Shown here: positions 15,575-24,237 of the stretch, piece after piece | Layout: every line of letters begins with the position of its first letter | Numbering within the stretch: the first letter of the stretch is position 1 | Source: CAG-791 sp963655255 | GTDB taxonomy: Bacteria; Bacillota; Clostridia; Lachnospirales; Lachnospiraceae | Length of the DNA stretch: 52,951 nt | Reading direction: 5' to 3' | NCBI GenBank assembly: GCA_963655255.1 | Contig: CAVKEB010000016.1 | Span: 1 to 52,951, forward strand | Program-made: the position numbers and the translations under genes | The notes under the pieces: model-generated | The model's database searches: none | What the model saw: only the letters and a program-made list of their open reading frames with translations | Told to the model about the DNA's origin: nothing

Positions 15575-16273
15575 TTAATCTACTGTCACCGTCGTTCCGT
15601 TGAACTTCCCGCCTGCCGCGTGAATGATGCTGTTCTCTTCGTTCAGATCGAAAATGCGCAGCGGCATGTGATTGTCTCTTGCAAGAATCGAAGCCGTCAT
15701 GTCAATGACCTGCAGATTGTTGTCAATGATCTCCTGAATCGGCAGCACGTCAAAGCGCTTCGCGTCCGGATTCTTCGCAGGATCCGAATCGTACACGCCG
15801 TCCACGTTCTTCGCCATCAGAATGCAGTCCGCGTCCACCTCAATGGCCCGCAGCACAACGCCGGTGTCCGTGGAAAAATACGGATGTCCCGTGCCGCCCG
15901 CAAAGAAGACAACCATGTGGCGGGCAAAATACTTGTTCGCCCGGTCCTTCGAGAAAAGCTTCGTCATGCCGGTCACTTCAAACGGGGTCAGGACGTTGGT
16001 CATCATCCCAGCTCCGCGGAACACCTCCGAAACATAAATGCAGTTCATCACCGTCGCAAGCATTCCGATCTGATCCGACTTCACACGGTCAATCTCCGTT
16101 CCCGTTCTTCCTCTCCAGAAATTGCCGCCGCCGATCACGATGCCGACATCGTTGCCTTCATCGACCAGCTTCTTCACCTGACCGGCAACCCTCTCCACAA
16201 TCTCGAGATCGAATCCGGTCTTCTTCTCTCCTGCCAGCGCTTCTCCGCTGAGTTTAAGGATGATTCTGCTCAT
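15575..16273 (-). CDS. pyrH: Uridylate kinase (UMP kinase)
   Basis: A hexameric cytoplasmic kinase forming UDP from UMP, usually GTP-activated and UTP-inhibited. The 232 residues are of the amino-acid-kinase fold: ILKLSGEALAG at the start, the glycine loop VIGGGNFWRGR near 50, and the TGHPYFSTDTG region for substrate. It is the first gene of the operon running to polC, divergent from typA. Confidence 0.96.
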   Translation of the reverse strand: MSRIILKLSGEALAGEKKTGFDLEIVERVAGQVKKLVDEGNDVGIVIGGGNFWRGRTGTEIDRVKSDQIGMLATVMNCIYVSEVFRGAGMMTNVLTPFEVTGMTKLFSKDRANKYFARHMVVFFAGGTGHPYFSTDTGVVLRAIEVDADCILMAKNVDGVYDSDPAKNPDAKRFDVLPIQEIIDNNLQVIDMTASILARDNHMPLRIFDLNEENSIIHAAGGKFNGTTVTVD

Positions 16274-16362
16274 GCTGCCTCCTGTCCGCTTCCTGCTCTC
16301 CCGGCGTCCCCCCCGCCTGCCCCTTCGGGCAGACAGATTCGTCCGGGTATACGTTTGCAGTT

Positions 16363-16371
16363 ATTTTACCA
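16363..16371 (-). promoter_or_regulatory. Candidate extended -10 promoter of the pyrH-polC operon
   Basis: On the minus strand TGG-TAAAAT forms an extended -10 element (TAAAAT at 16363-16368), about 90 nt upstream of pyrH. No convincing -35 is at the right distance, which is tolerated for extended -10 promoters. Confidence 0.4.
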
Positions 16372-16393
16372 TATCGTTTCCCTTCAATCCATG

Positions 16394-16422
16394 TTGCATG
16401 TTCGCTTTTGCAATGCTATAAT
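16394..16422 (+). promoter_or_regulatory. Upstream promoter of typA
   Basis: TTGCAT (16394-16399), a 17-nt spacer and a perfect TATAAT (16417-16422). Confidence 0.8.
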
Positions 16423-16430
16423 CGTCCGGT

Positions 16431-16458
16431 TTGGAATGTACCGTTTTTGCATTATATT
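16431..16458 (+). promoter_or_regulatory. Second promoter of typA
   Basis: TTGGAA (16431-16436), a 16-nt spacer and TATATT (16453-16458), in tandem 36 nt downstream of the first. The two may respond differently to growth state. Confidence 0.5.
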
Positions 16459-16535
16459 AAGGTAGCTGTCTGGATCCTGTCCGCGGCCCTGCATGGGGCC
16501 GGGTGCGCCTGATGACTGCCACAAAGAGGTTTTTT

Positions 16536-18404
16536 ATGATTCAGAAAAGAGAAGACGTCCGAAACGTTGCCATCATTGCTCACGTTGACCACGGCAAAAC
16601 GACGCTGGTTGACGGTCTGCTGCGCCAGAGCGGCATATTCCGCGAGAATCAGGCGGTCGCGGACCGTGTCATGGACTCCGGAGCCATCGAACGTGAGCGC
16701 GGCATCACCATTACCAGTAAAAACACTGCCGTCAATTACAACGGCGTCAAGATCAACATCCTTGACACCCCCGGCCATGCCGATTTCGGCGGCGAGGTGG
16801 AACGCGTCCTGAAAATGGTGGACGGCGTCATTCTCGTTGTGGATGCCTTTGAGGGTCCTATGCCGCAGACTCGCTTCGTTCTCTCCAAGGCAATGGCCCT
16901 CGGCCTTGCCGTCATCGTCTGCATCAACAAGATCGACCGTCCCGGCGCACGTCCGACGCAGGTCATCGACGAGGTTCTGGAGCTTCTGATGGATCTCGGC
17001 GCAAACGACGAGCAGCTTGACTGCCCGTTCGTCTTTGCTTCCGCCAAGTCCGGAATTGCCACACTGGATCTCGGAAGCCCGGGAGTTTCCATGAAGCCCC
17101 TGTTCGAGACCATCATCGAGCACATCCCGGCCCCCGAGGGAGATCCGGAGGCACCGACCCAGGTGCTGATCTCCACGATTGACTACAACGACTATGTCGG
17201 CCGCATCGGCGTCGGCAAGGTTTCCAACGGCTCGATCCGCGTCGGTCAGAACGTCGTTCTCGTCAACCACCACGACCACGACAAATGCGTCAAGTGCAAG
17301 GTCAACACCCTGTATGAGTTCGAGGGCCTGCAGAAGGTTCCGGTTCAGGAAGCGAAGATGGGTTCCATCGTCGCCATCTCCGGCATTGAGCAGATGCACA
17401 TCGGCGATACCATCTGCGGACCGGAGAAGATCGAAGCGATCCCCTTCCCGAAGATCGAGGATCCCACGATTTCCATGACGTTCAACGTCAACGACTCTCC
17501 TCTCGCGGGCAAGGACGGCAAGTACATCACTTCCCGCCACATCCGCGACCGTCTGTACCGCGAGCTGAACACCGATGTTTCTCTTCGCGTGGAGGACACG
17601 GACACCACCGATTCCTTCAAGGTTTCCGGCCGCGGTGAGCTGCACCTGTCCGTTCTGATCGAAACCATGCGCCGCGAGGGCTACGAATTCGCCGTCTCCA
17701 AGGCAGAGGTCATCTATCAGTACGACGAGAACGGCAGGAAGCTCGAGCCGATGGAGCAGTGCATCATCGACGTTCCGGACGAGTTCTCCGGAAACGTCAT
17801 CCAGGTCCTCGGGCAGAGGAAGGGCGAGCTGGTATCCATGGGACAGGCAAACGGCGGCTACACGCGCCTCGAGTTCAAGATTCCGTCCCGCGGACTGATC
17901 GGCTACCGCGGACAGTTCATGACCGACACCAAGGGCAACGGCATCATGAATACGATTTTTGCAGGCTATGAGCCGTACAAGGGAGACATCACCTACCGCA
18001 AGCAGGGCTCCCTCATTGCCTTCGAGAGCGGTCAGGCCGTCACCTATGGTCTGTTCAACGCGCAGGAGCGCGGCGTTCTCTTCATCGGCCCCGGCGAGGA
18101 TGTCTACTCCGGCATGATCATCGGAGAATCCGGCAAGTCCGAGGACATCGAAGTCAACGTCTGCAAGACGAAGCACCTCACGAACACCCGTACCTCTTCG
18201 AGCGACGAGGCACTCCGTCTGGTTCCGCCGAAGATCATGAGTCTGGAACAGGCCATCGAGTATGTGGACACCGACGAGCTTCTCGAAGTGACGCCGAAGC
18301 ATCTGCGCCTTCGCAAGAAGATTCTGGATCCCCGCCTCCGGAAGCGCGCTCAGATCTCCGCGAATATGAAAGCCCAAGCAGAGGCCGCTGCCGCGAAGCA
18401 ATAA
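16536..18404 (+). CDS. typA: Ribosome-associated GTPase TypA/BipA
   Basis: A translational GTPase of the EF-G superfamily, needed for 50S assembly and growth under cold or stress. The start at 16536 is chosen because AAAGAGGT precedes it by 5 nt; the 622-residue product is of normal size. The G motifs AHVDHGKTTL (near 15), DTPGHADFGGEV and NKIDRPGARP are intact, followed by domain II, the EF-G III/V-like domains (RGELHLSVLIETMRREG) and the BipA-specific C-terminal domain. It is monocistronic, with two promoters and a strong terminator. Confidence 0.97.
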   Translation: MIQKREDVRNVAIIAHVDHGKTTLVDGLLRQSGIFRENQAVADRVMDSGAIERERGITITSKNTAVNYNGVKINILDTPGHADFGGEVERVLKMVDGVILVVDAFEGPMPQTRFVLSKAMALGLAVIVCINKIDRPGARPTQVIDEVLELLMDLGANDEQLDCPFVFASAKSGIATLDLGSPGVSMKPLFETIIEHIPAPEGDPEAPTQVLISTIDYNDYVGRIGVGKVSNGSIRVGQNVVLVNHHDHDKCVKCKVNTLYEFEGLQKVPVQEAKMGSIVAISGIEQMHIGDTICGPEKIEAIPFPKIEDPTISMTFNVNDSPLAGKDGKYITSRHIRDRLYRELNTDVSLRVEDTDTTDSFKVSGRGELHLSVLIETMRREGYEFAVSKAEVIYQYDENGRKLEPMEQCIIDVPDEFSGNVIQVLGQRKGELVSMGQANGGYTRLEFKIPSRGLIGYRGQFMTDTKGNGIMNTIFAGYEPYKGDITYRKQGSLIAFESGQAVTYGLFNAQERGVLFIGPGEDVYSGMIIGESGKSEDIEVNVCKTKHLTNTRTSSSDEALRLVPPKIMSLEQAIEYVDTDELLEVTPKHLRLRKKILDPRLRKRAQISANMKAQAEAAAAKQ

Positions 18405-18431
18405 AAAAGCTCAAAACAAAAAATATCCGTC

Positions 18432-18477
18432 AAAAAAAGGTACTGCTCTTCGCTTTTCGTGAAGGCAGTACCTTTTT
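18432..18477 (+). terminator. Terminator of typA (possibly bidirectional)
   Basis: AAAAAAGGTACTGC and GCAGTACCTTTTT form a perfect stem enclosing an 18-nt loop. It lies 28 nt after the typA stop and has T and A tracts on both sides, so it could also stop mgtE transcripts arriving from the right. The remaining 180 bp up to mgtE show no feature. Confidence 0.9.
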
Positions 18478-18656
18478 ACTGTTGCTCAATACTTCATGCA
18501 GCTTGATTTCTTATATTTTATTTCGAGAGAAATCCTACGTGTGGCCACTCAAAAGCCCGACACCCGAAATATCCGATGCTCTTCTCTGCCACGGCCAAAC
18601 TGCAGACAATTCACAATGTGCCTCCATAGAACGCCCACGCGGGTTGCCAGCGTCCA

Positions 18657-20027
18657 CTATACGGCGAGATGCAGCATATGCGTTGCAATCTGGAAATAGG
18701 TAAGAAGCGACACTGCATCCACGATGGTTGTGATCAGAGGCGATGCCATCACCGCGGGATCCAGATGGATTCTTGCGGCCACAAGCGGCAGGCAGCAGCC
18801 GATGGTCTTGGCGAAAACCACGACGATCACCAGCGTCAGGCAGACAATCAGCGCGATCTCGACCGGCAGGCGGTCAATCAGAAGAAGCTTGAAGAAGTTC
18901 GCGGCTGCCAGGGTCACGCCGCACATCGCGGCAACCCGGATCTCCTTCCACAGGGCCCGCGGCAGATCCCTGAACTCGATCTCATCCAGCGACAGGCCGC
19001 GGATGACAGAAACCGATGCCTGGGAGCCCGCGTTTCCGCCCGTATCCATCAGCATCGGGATGTACGCGGTCAGAACCACATAGGCCGACAGCGCGTTTTC
19101 GTAACTCGTAATGATGGCGCCCGTGAAGGTCGCCGAAATCATCAGGATCAGAAGCCACGGCATCCGGTTCTTATAAGTTTCCAGGATTGATGTCTTGAAA
19201 TAGGTTTTGTCAGAAGGGACGATTGCGGCCATCTTCTCGATATCCTCGGTCGCCTCTTCCTCCATGATATCCATGACATCGTCGATGGTGATGATGCCGA
19301 CCAGACGGTTCTCATTGTCCACGACCGGCATGGCCGTGAAGTCGTATTTCTGGAACATGTCCGCGACTTCTTCCTGGTCCACCATGGTCCCGATGGAGAT
19401 GACGTTCTCATTCATGATGTCGCCGATGATCTCCTCGGGCTTGCGGATCAGAAGATACCGCAGCGCCACGGTTCCCACGAGGACGCGCTCCTGATCCAGC
19501 ACGTAGCAGATGTTGACCGTCTCCGAATCCAGTCCGATTTTGCGGATCCTCTCAATGGCATCCTCAACGGTCATGTCCTCTTTCAGATCCACATACTCGA
19601 CCGTCATGATCGAGCCTGCGGAATCCTCCGGATAGCGGAGCAGATGATTGATGTCCGCCCGCGTGTCTGGCCTTGCATTCGCCAGAATCTTCTTGACGAC
19701 GTTCGCCGGCATTTCCTCCAGAAGGTCCGTCGCATCATCGGCCATCAGGTTGTCGACAATGTTGGAGGCCTCCTTATCGGACAGAGACTGAATGATGTAC
19801 TGCTGGTCATCCAGCTCCAGATTGGCGAAAACATCCGCCGCCATGCTCTTGGGCAGAATCCGGAAAATCTTGAGGGAGTCCTCGTCCTCCATGTCGTCCA
19901 TGATCGCGGCGATATCCGCCGCCTGCATTTCCGCCGCTGCCTGGCGCAGTTTCGTGTACTGCTTGGATTCCAGAAGCTCCGTCAAAAGCTTCTCGTTCTT
20001 CTGTTCCTCTTCTTCTCTGAGATCCAT
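18657..20027 (-). CDS. mgtE: Magnesium transporter MgtE
   Basis: A Mg2+ channel gated by cytosolic Mg2+. The 456 residues show the standard order: an N-terminal superhelical domain (about 20-130), two CBS domains (about 135-260, SIMTVEYVDL and NENVISIGTM), a connecting helix, and five membrane segments from about 290 with the signature YIPMLMDTGGNAGSQ. The cytosolic sensor domain is complete. AAGGAGG lies 8 nt upstream of the ATG, but it sits inside an overlapping leader ORF (19982-20101) in another frame, so translation of that ORF should interfere with initiation here. No M-box-like fold was seen upstream. Confidence 0.96.
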   Translation of the reverse strand: MDLREEEEQKNEKLLTELLESKQYTKLRQAAAEMQAADIAAIMDDMEDEDSLKIFRILPKSMAADVFANLELDDQQYIIQSLSDKEASNIVDNLMADDATDLLEEMPANVVKKILANARPDTRADINHLLRYPEDSAGSIMTVEYVDLKEDMTVEDAIERIRKIGLDSETVNICYVLDQERVLVGTVALRYLLIRKPEEIIGDIMNENVISIGTMVDQEEVADMFQKYDFTAMPVVDNENRLVGIITIDDVMDIMEEEATEDIEKMAAIVPSDKTYFKTSILETYKNRMPWLLILMISATFTGAIITSYENALSAYVVLTAYIPMLMDTGGNAGSQASVSVIRGLSLDEIEFRDLPRALWKEIRVAAMCGVTLAAANFFKLLLIDRLPVEIALIVCLTLVIVVVFAKTIGCCLPLVAARIHLDPAVMASPLITTIVDAVSLLTYFQIATHMLHLAV

Positions 20028-20101
20028 GACATGAATCCTCCTTGTGTGATTTTAATGCAGCTTTGCCCGGGGACGGGACTGTCGGGTGTACTTCGTTCCA
20101 T
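19982..20101 (-). CDS. mgtE leader peptide ORF (39 codons)
   Basis: ATG at 20101 with a consensus AGGAGG 8 nt upstream. The peptide begins MERSTPDSPVPGQ, rich in acidic residues and proline, then becomes basic toward the end (EKKRNRRTRSF). The frame covers the mgtE Shine-Dalgarno and start codon in a different register and ends 46 nt inside mgtE. In enterobacteria, acidic/proline-rich mgtL and related leaders destabilise ribosomes at low Mg2+ and derepress a Mg2+ importer. The same kind of device is inferred here from position and composition only; no sequence homology to mgtL is claimed. Confidence 0.6.
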   Translation of the reverse strand: MERSTPDSPVPGQSCIKITQGGFMSWISEKKRNRRTRSF

Positions 20102-20138
20102 TAAAACCACCTCCTCTCATGTCATAGTTTTATACAAT

Positions 20139-20184
20139 TTGTAACGGTTCCGCGCATGGTGATTTCTGCCGTGAATCGTTATAA
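20139..20184. repeat. Short inverted repeat between yigZ-family gene and mgtE leader
   Basis: The left arm TTGTAACGGTTC (20139-20150) and right arm GAATCGTTATAA (20173-20184) pair over 12 positions with two G-T pairs. The core TAACGGTTC recurs at 13104-13114, 12995-13005 and 48910-48920. It may be a terminator remnant or a small relative of the 12995-13114 repeat. Confidence 0.45.
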
Positions 20185-20194
20185 CTTTTTAAGT

Positions 20195-20836
20195 TTAATC
20201 CAGCATGCCTGCACTGTCAAAGCCATAGAAGCCCTTTTGCAGAGATTTCACCGCGATTTTACCGCTCGAGAGCTCCTGCATGCCGTTTTGGACTACAGGA
20301 ACCTTCTCTTCAGGCACGACAATCCTCTGCGTCACGCGCTCCGAGTAGTCAATGCCCTCGCTCTGAATATTTTCACGCTCCAGAAAATAGCGCACCGGAT
20401 CCAGAAAAGAATAGTCCATTGCGATCTCCAGAATCTCTCCCTCCCGCATGCACACCGGTCCCGCATCCGCAAGGGCCGCCTTCGCCGCATTCGTGTAGGC
20501 CCGGACCAGCCCGCCGGTTCCGAGAAGCGTCCCTCCGAAATACCGCGTCACTACGATCAGGACTCCCGTACACTGCGCCCCCTCAATCACATTCAGGATC
20601 GGAAGGCCTGCGCTCCCCTGCGGTTCTCCGTCATCGGAAGCCTTCTTCCGGTCACGCTTCTCTCCCAGCACATACGCGCTGCAGTGATGCCTCGCATCGT
20701 AATAATGCTTCCGGATCCGTGTGAGCTCCTCCTGCACGTCTTCTTCCGTCTGAACCGGAATCGCCTCGCCGAGAAACCTGGATTTTTTCTCCTCATATTC
20801 CCCGCAGCCGGTCCTCTGTATCGTGTAATATGCCAT
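20195..20836 (-). CDS. YigZ/IMPACT family protein (UPF0029)
   Basis: A 213-residue cytoplasmic protein of the IMPACT/YigZ family, with an N-terminal UPF0029 domain and a C-terminal EF-G-V-like domain. The biochemical role is not settled. Seen: KKSRFLGEA, the family signature HHCSAYVLG and DDGEPQGSAGLPILNVIEG, and YFGGTLLGTGGLVRAY. The start at 20836 is set by GAGGAA upstream and by the family N-terminus MAYYTIQ. It is the first gene of a small block reading into mgtE. Confidence 0.92.
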   Translation of the reverse strand: MAYYTIQRTGCGEYEEKKSRFLGEAIPVQTEEDVQEELTRIRKHYYDARHHCSAYVLGEKRDRKKASDDGEPQGSAGLPILNVIEGAQCTGVLIVVTRYFGGTLLGTGGLVRAYTNAAKAALADAGPVCMREGEILEIAMDYSFLDPVRYFLERENIQSEGIDYSERVTQRIVVPEEKVPVVQNGMQELSSGKIAVKSLQKGFYGFDSAGMLD

Positions 20837-21194
20837 TTCGTTTCCTCTTTTTCTGAACGAAGCTCTCCCCTTTGCCCGGCAGTCCACTTCTCAGGGAGCA
20901 TGCCGCAGGAAACCATCCCGCCGAAAAACCGAGACCGCACCTTCCATCCGGATCTTCAGCGAAGGTTCCCGATGCAGCCTGTTCACCATGCCGGACAGAT
21001 ACAAAGACGCACGGGAAACACTTTCCTGTATTTCCCGTGCGTCCCTGTCAATCATTTTCAAAATACTGCTGTTCCCGAATGCTGCATGCTGCCTGCCGTC
21101 ATTGTCCCGTGTCCATTCACATTGGTCTCAACCTGCAGATGCTCCTGTGCACAGTCTGATCCGGGTTCCGCCGTATGGGCAAAACAGTTCTCCG

Positions 21195-24035
21195 TCACCC
21201 CGCAGGTGCCGCCGCATTCGGATCCGCCACGCCTGCCGAGCCATCACCCGATGTCTGACCGGTTCCAGAAGATCCGTTCTGCGCGGACTGCAGCGCCTGC
21301 TGCGCCGCTGCCTGCTGCTGAACGGCCACGTTGTAGTTATTCGCTGCCGTATCTACCGTTGCCTGCGCCGCTGCAATCGCATTGGCATCGCCGCTCTGCT
21401 GAGCTGCTACCAGTGCATCCTGCGCCGCCTGCAGATTGTTGCTCGCTTCCTGAAGCGTGCTGTTCGCCGCATCCAGGGATGCCTGCGCGTCGTTCGCCGC
21501 GGCCTCCGCTGCCGCCTGATCCATCTCCTGCTGCTCCTGCGCCAGAATATCCGCAATATTCGGCTGTGCCATGAATTCCGCCGTGTGGATGCAGTGCAGG
21601 CCGGATTCATCAAACGTTGCAACTCCTGTCGTCTTGAACGGGCACTCATCCGTCGCCGGAAGTCCGGAGTATGCGCAGATCGTTCCCTCATAATGAACGT
21701 CACACTTCTCCGTCGGAACATTGTCTTCGTCGAAGTACTCCGTGGTCAGTGTGCTGTCGCACAGGCCCGCCACCGGAAGTTTTCCGGAAAGTCTGCAGAC
21801 CGTCATCTGTACAATGCCCGAAGGCTTCGTGAAGTCCGATGCCGGAAGATTCTCATGCACCTTTTCCATGACGCCTCTCCAGATCGTCTTCGCAATTCCG
21901 GATTCCGAACCTACCAGGTCCGTATTCTCATCATAGCCTGCCCAGGTGGTGCAGCAGTAGTAATTGGTGTAGCCCGCGAACCAGACGTCGTTCTCATCCG
22001 AAGTGGTTCCCGTCTTACCGGCGATCGGCGTCGTGCCGAAGTTGACTCTCGTACCGGTACCCTTGGTGACGACATCCTCCATTGCAGAGGTCAGAAGCCA
22101 CGCCGTTGTCTCCTTCAGAACTCTTCTCTTCTGCCGGATCTCATCCGCGTCCAGAATGACGTTTCCGTCGTGATCGGTCACCTTGGTGTACATCTTCGGC
22201 TCAATGTATTCGCCGCCGTTTGCAATCGTCGCATAGGCCGCATTCAGCTCAATGTTCTTGACGCCCTTGGTGATGCCGCCGAGTGCCAGGGTCGGCTGGA
22301 TATCGGAATAAACCTTTCCGTTGATCTCCTCGTTGTCCACCAGCGTGGTGAAGCCGAAGTCCAGGAGATACTCATATCCGAGCTGCGGGGTGATATCCAC
22401 CAGTGTCTTCACCGCCACAATATTCATGGAGTTCTGAATACCGAGACGAAGCGAGGACAGTCCGCGGTAGGACTCTCCGTACCAGTTGCGGACCGGTGTC
22501 CCGTCCGCATAGGAATAAGGAGCATCGTTCTGCGTGGTAGCCAGCGTCATGCCGCCCGCATCCAGCGCCGGCGCGTAGGTGGAAACCACCTTGAAGGTGG
22601 ATCCCGGCTGGCGCACCGAATCCGTTGCGCGGTCCAGCGTGCGGTTTGCGGTCTTCTCGCCCCGTCCGCCGGAAATTGCCAGAACGTTTCCGGTGTGCTG
22701 ATCCTCCAGCGTCAGCGAAACCTGCGGCTGCGGCGTGATGTTCTCGCTCTCGGCAAGAACCGTGTCGCCCGTGCCAACCACCGCGTTCTTGTACTCCTCC
22801 TCGCAGGCCCTGGCATCGTCCTTGGTGTCGAATATCAATGTGAAGTACGGATTGGACTGCTTGAAATAGCTCTCCATCATCTCCGTGCTGTAGTTGTGCA
22901 GGGTTCCGTCGGAGCTCTGCACGGTCAGGCGGTAGTTCAGATACCATCTGGTTCCGTTCGGGTAATTCGCCTCATCATTGACCACCTCGTCCACAATCGT
23001 CTGAATATCCGGATCCTGCGTAGAGTAGATGTTGAGGCCGCCGCTGTACAGAAGCGTATACGCCTGCGTCTCCGTGTAACCCTTATCCATCAGATCCTTC
23101 AGCACCTCTTCCGTCAGTGCATCGACGAAATAAGAGTTGATGGCATTGTCGTTGGTGTTGTTGTCCACCAGCTGAATGCGGGAATACACGTCATCCGCCA
23201 TTGCCTCGTCATATTCATCCTGAGAAATCCATCCCTGATCCTTCATGTTCTTCAGGACCTGCGCGCGGCGCTCCTTGTTGTGGTCCGGATACGTGATCGG
23301 ATCATAATAAGTAGGATTCTGCGTGATGCCCGCGATCACCGCACATTCCGAGAGGTTCAGCTTGCTCACGGATTTGCCGAAATATCTTCGGGACGCAGCC
23401 TCTACGCCGAGCGTATTATGGCCCAGGTTGATGGTGTTCATGTAATTCAAAAGTATATCGTCCTTGCTCATCGTCTTCTCAAGCTCAATGGCAAGATACC
23501 ACTCCTGAATTTTACGCCGCACACTCTCCGAGAAGGATTCGTCCGTCCATCCCGTGAAAACATTGTTCTTGATCAGCTGCTGCGTGATCGTGCTGGCGCC
23601 CTCCGAGAAGTGCCCCGTCGTCACGCCGATCACCATCGCACGGATGATGCCCTGCACGTCAATGCCGGGATGCTGGTAAAACCGTTCATCCTCAATGGCC
23701 ACAAAAGCGTGCTGCAGATCCTTCGGCACCATATCCAGCGTAACCGGGATACGGTTGGAATCCGTCGATACAAGCTTTGCCGTCTGATTGCCCTGGCTGT
23801 CATAGACAAAGGTCGAGTATCCCGTCGGTGTGACATCGATGTTGCTGATATCCGGCGCAGAATCCAGAATTCCCCGGAATGCTCCCAGCCCCACGCAGGA
23901 CACCATGGCGACTACGCCGACCATCAGGAGGAACAGCACCATCCCGAAAATCAGTCCGACCTTGTTCGCCCTCTTCCTGCTCCTGGAATTCAGACTCTTT
24001 TGTCTTTTGACAAGTCCCTGTCTTCCGTAGTTCAT
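21195..24035 (-). CDS. Class A penicillin-binding protein (PBP1a-type) with Ala/Gln-rich tail
   Basis: A bifunctional peptidoglycan glycosyltransferase and transpeptidase anchored by one membrane helix at about residues 26-50 after a basic N-terminus. The GT51 motif EDERFYQHPG is at 115-124 (catalytic E115), followed by ASTITQQLIKN. The transpeptidase has PGSTFK, SMN and KTGTT. After the domain with cysteine pairs comes a C-terminal extension of roughly 110 residues (about 835-946), Ala/Gln/Asn-rich with heptad-like periodicity (NLQAAQDALVAAQQ), ending in a Gly/Ser/Ala tail. That part is probably an extracytoplasmic coiled coil. The start has no well-placed Shine-Dalgarno (AAAGGA is 19 nt away). 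Confidence 0.94.
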   Translation of the reverse strand: MNYGRQGLVKRQKSLNSRSRKRANKVGLIFGMVLFLLMVGVVAMVSCVGLGAFRGILDSAPDISNIDVTPTGYSTFVYDSQGNQTAKLVSTDSNRIPVTLDMVPKDLQHAFVAIEDERFYQHPGIDVQGIIRAMVIGVTTGHFSEGASTITQQLIKNNVFTGWTDESFSESVRRKIQEWYLAIELEKTMSKDDILLNYMNTINLGHNTLGVEAASRRYFGKSVSKLNLSECAVIAGITQNPTYYDPITYPDHNKERRAQVLKNMKDQGWISQDEYDEAMADDVYSRIQLVDNNTNDNAINSYFVDALTEEVLKDLMDKGYTETQAYTLLYSGGLNIYSTQDPDIQTIVDEVVNDEANYPNGTRWYLNYRLTVQSSDGTLHNYSTEMMESYFKQSNPYFTLIFDTKDDARACEEEYKNAVVGTGDTVLAESENITPQPQVSLTLEDQHTGNVLAISGGRGEKTANRTLDRATDSVRQPGSTFKVVSTYAPALDAGGMTLATTQNDAPYSYADGTPVRNWYGESYRGLSSLRLGIQNSMNIVAVKTLVDITPQLGYEYLLDFGFTTLVDNEEINGKVYSDIQPTLALGGITKGVKNIELNAAYATIANGGEYIEPKMYTKVTDHDGNVILDADEIRQKRRVLKETTAWLLTSAMEDVVTKGTGTRVNFGTTPIAGKTGTTSDENDVWFAGYTNYYCCTTWAGYDENTDLVGSESGIAKTIWRGVMEKVHENLPASDFTKPSGIVQMTVCRLSGKLPVAGLCDSTLTTEYFDEDNVPTEKCDVHYEGTICAYSGLPATDECPFKTTGVATFDESGLHCIHTAEFMAQPNIADILAQEQQEMDQAAAEAAANDAQASLDAANSTLQEASNNLQAAQDALVAAQQSGDANAIAAAQATVDTAANNYNVAVQQQAAAQQALQSAQNGSSGTGQTSGDGSAGVADPNAAAPAG

Positions 24036-24181
24036 AGGCAGTATTTCTATCAGTTCCTTTCATTTGCAGATCGCTCTGCGCCGGATCCTTCCGGTGCAGG
24101 ACAAAAATATATAGTCAATCTATTTTACTGCAAACAAAAAAAGAAGGCAAAACTGTTACGTCTTTGTTACAGCTGGCTTGC

Positions 24182-24237
24182 CTGAAGTGAAAAAGTAACT
24201 TCCACTCCATGGGGCGAAGTGGAAATTACTCTTTCAG
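24182..24237 (-). terminator. Strong hairpin followed by T-tract on the minus strand
   Basis: On the minus strand AGTAATTTCCACT pairs with AGTGGAAGTTACT (one G-U) and is followed by TTTTTCA; CTGAA/TTCAG ends extend the repeat. Nothing annotated on the minus strand ends here, so it would terminate an unannotated transcript from the 24240-24459 region or attenuate a long PBP leader. Confidence 0.5.

Noticed and set aside
16452..18401. A 649-codon minus-strand frame opposite typA
   Set aside because: TypA on the plus strand is complete with all motifs, promoters and terminator; the antisense frame has shadow-like Leu/Val/Asp composition.
20028..20194. M-box magnesium riboswitch upstream of mgtE
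   Set aside because: The gap is too short and lacks the conserved M-box helices; the overlapping leader ORF explains the space better.
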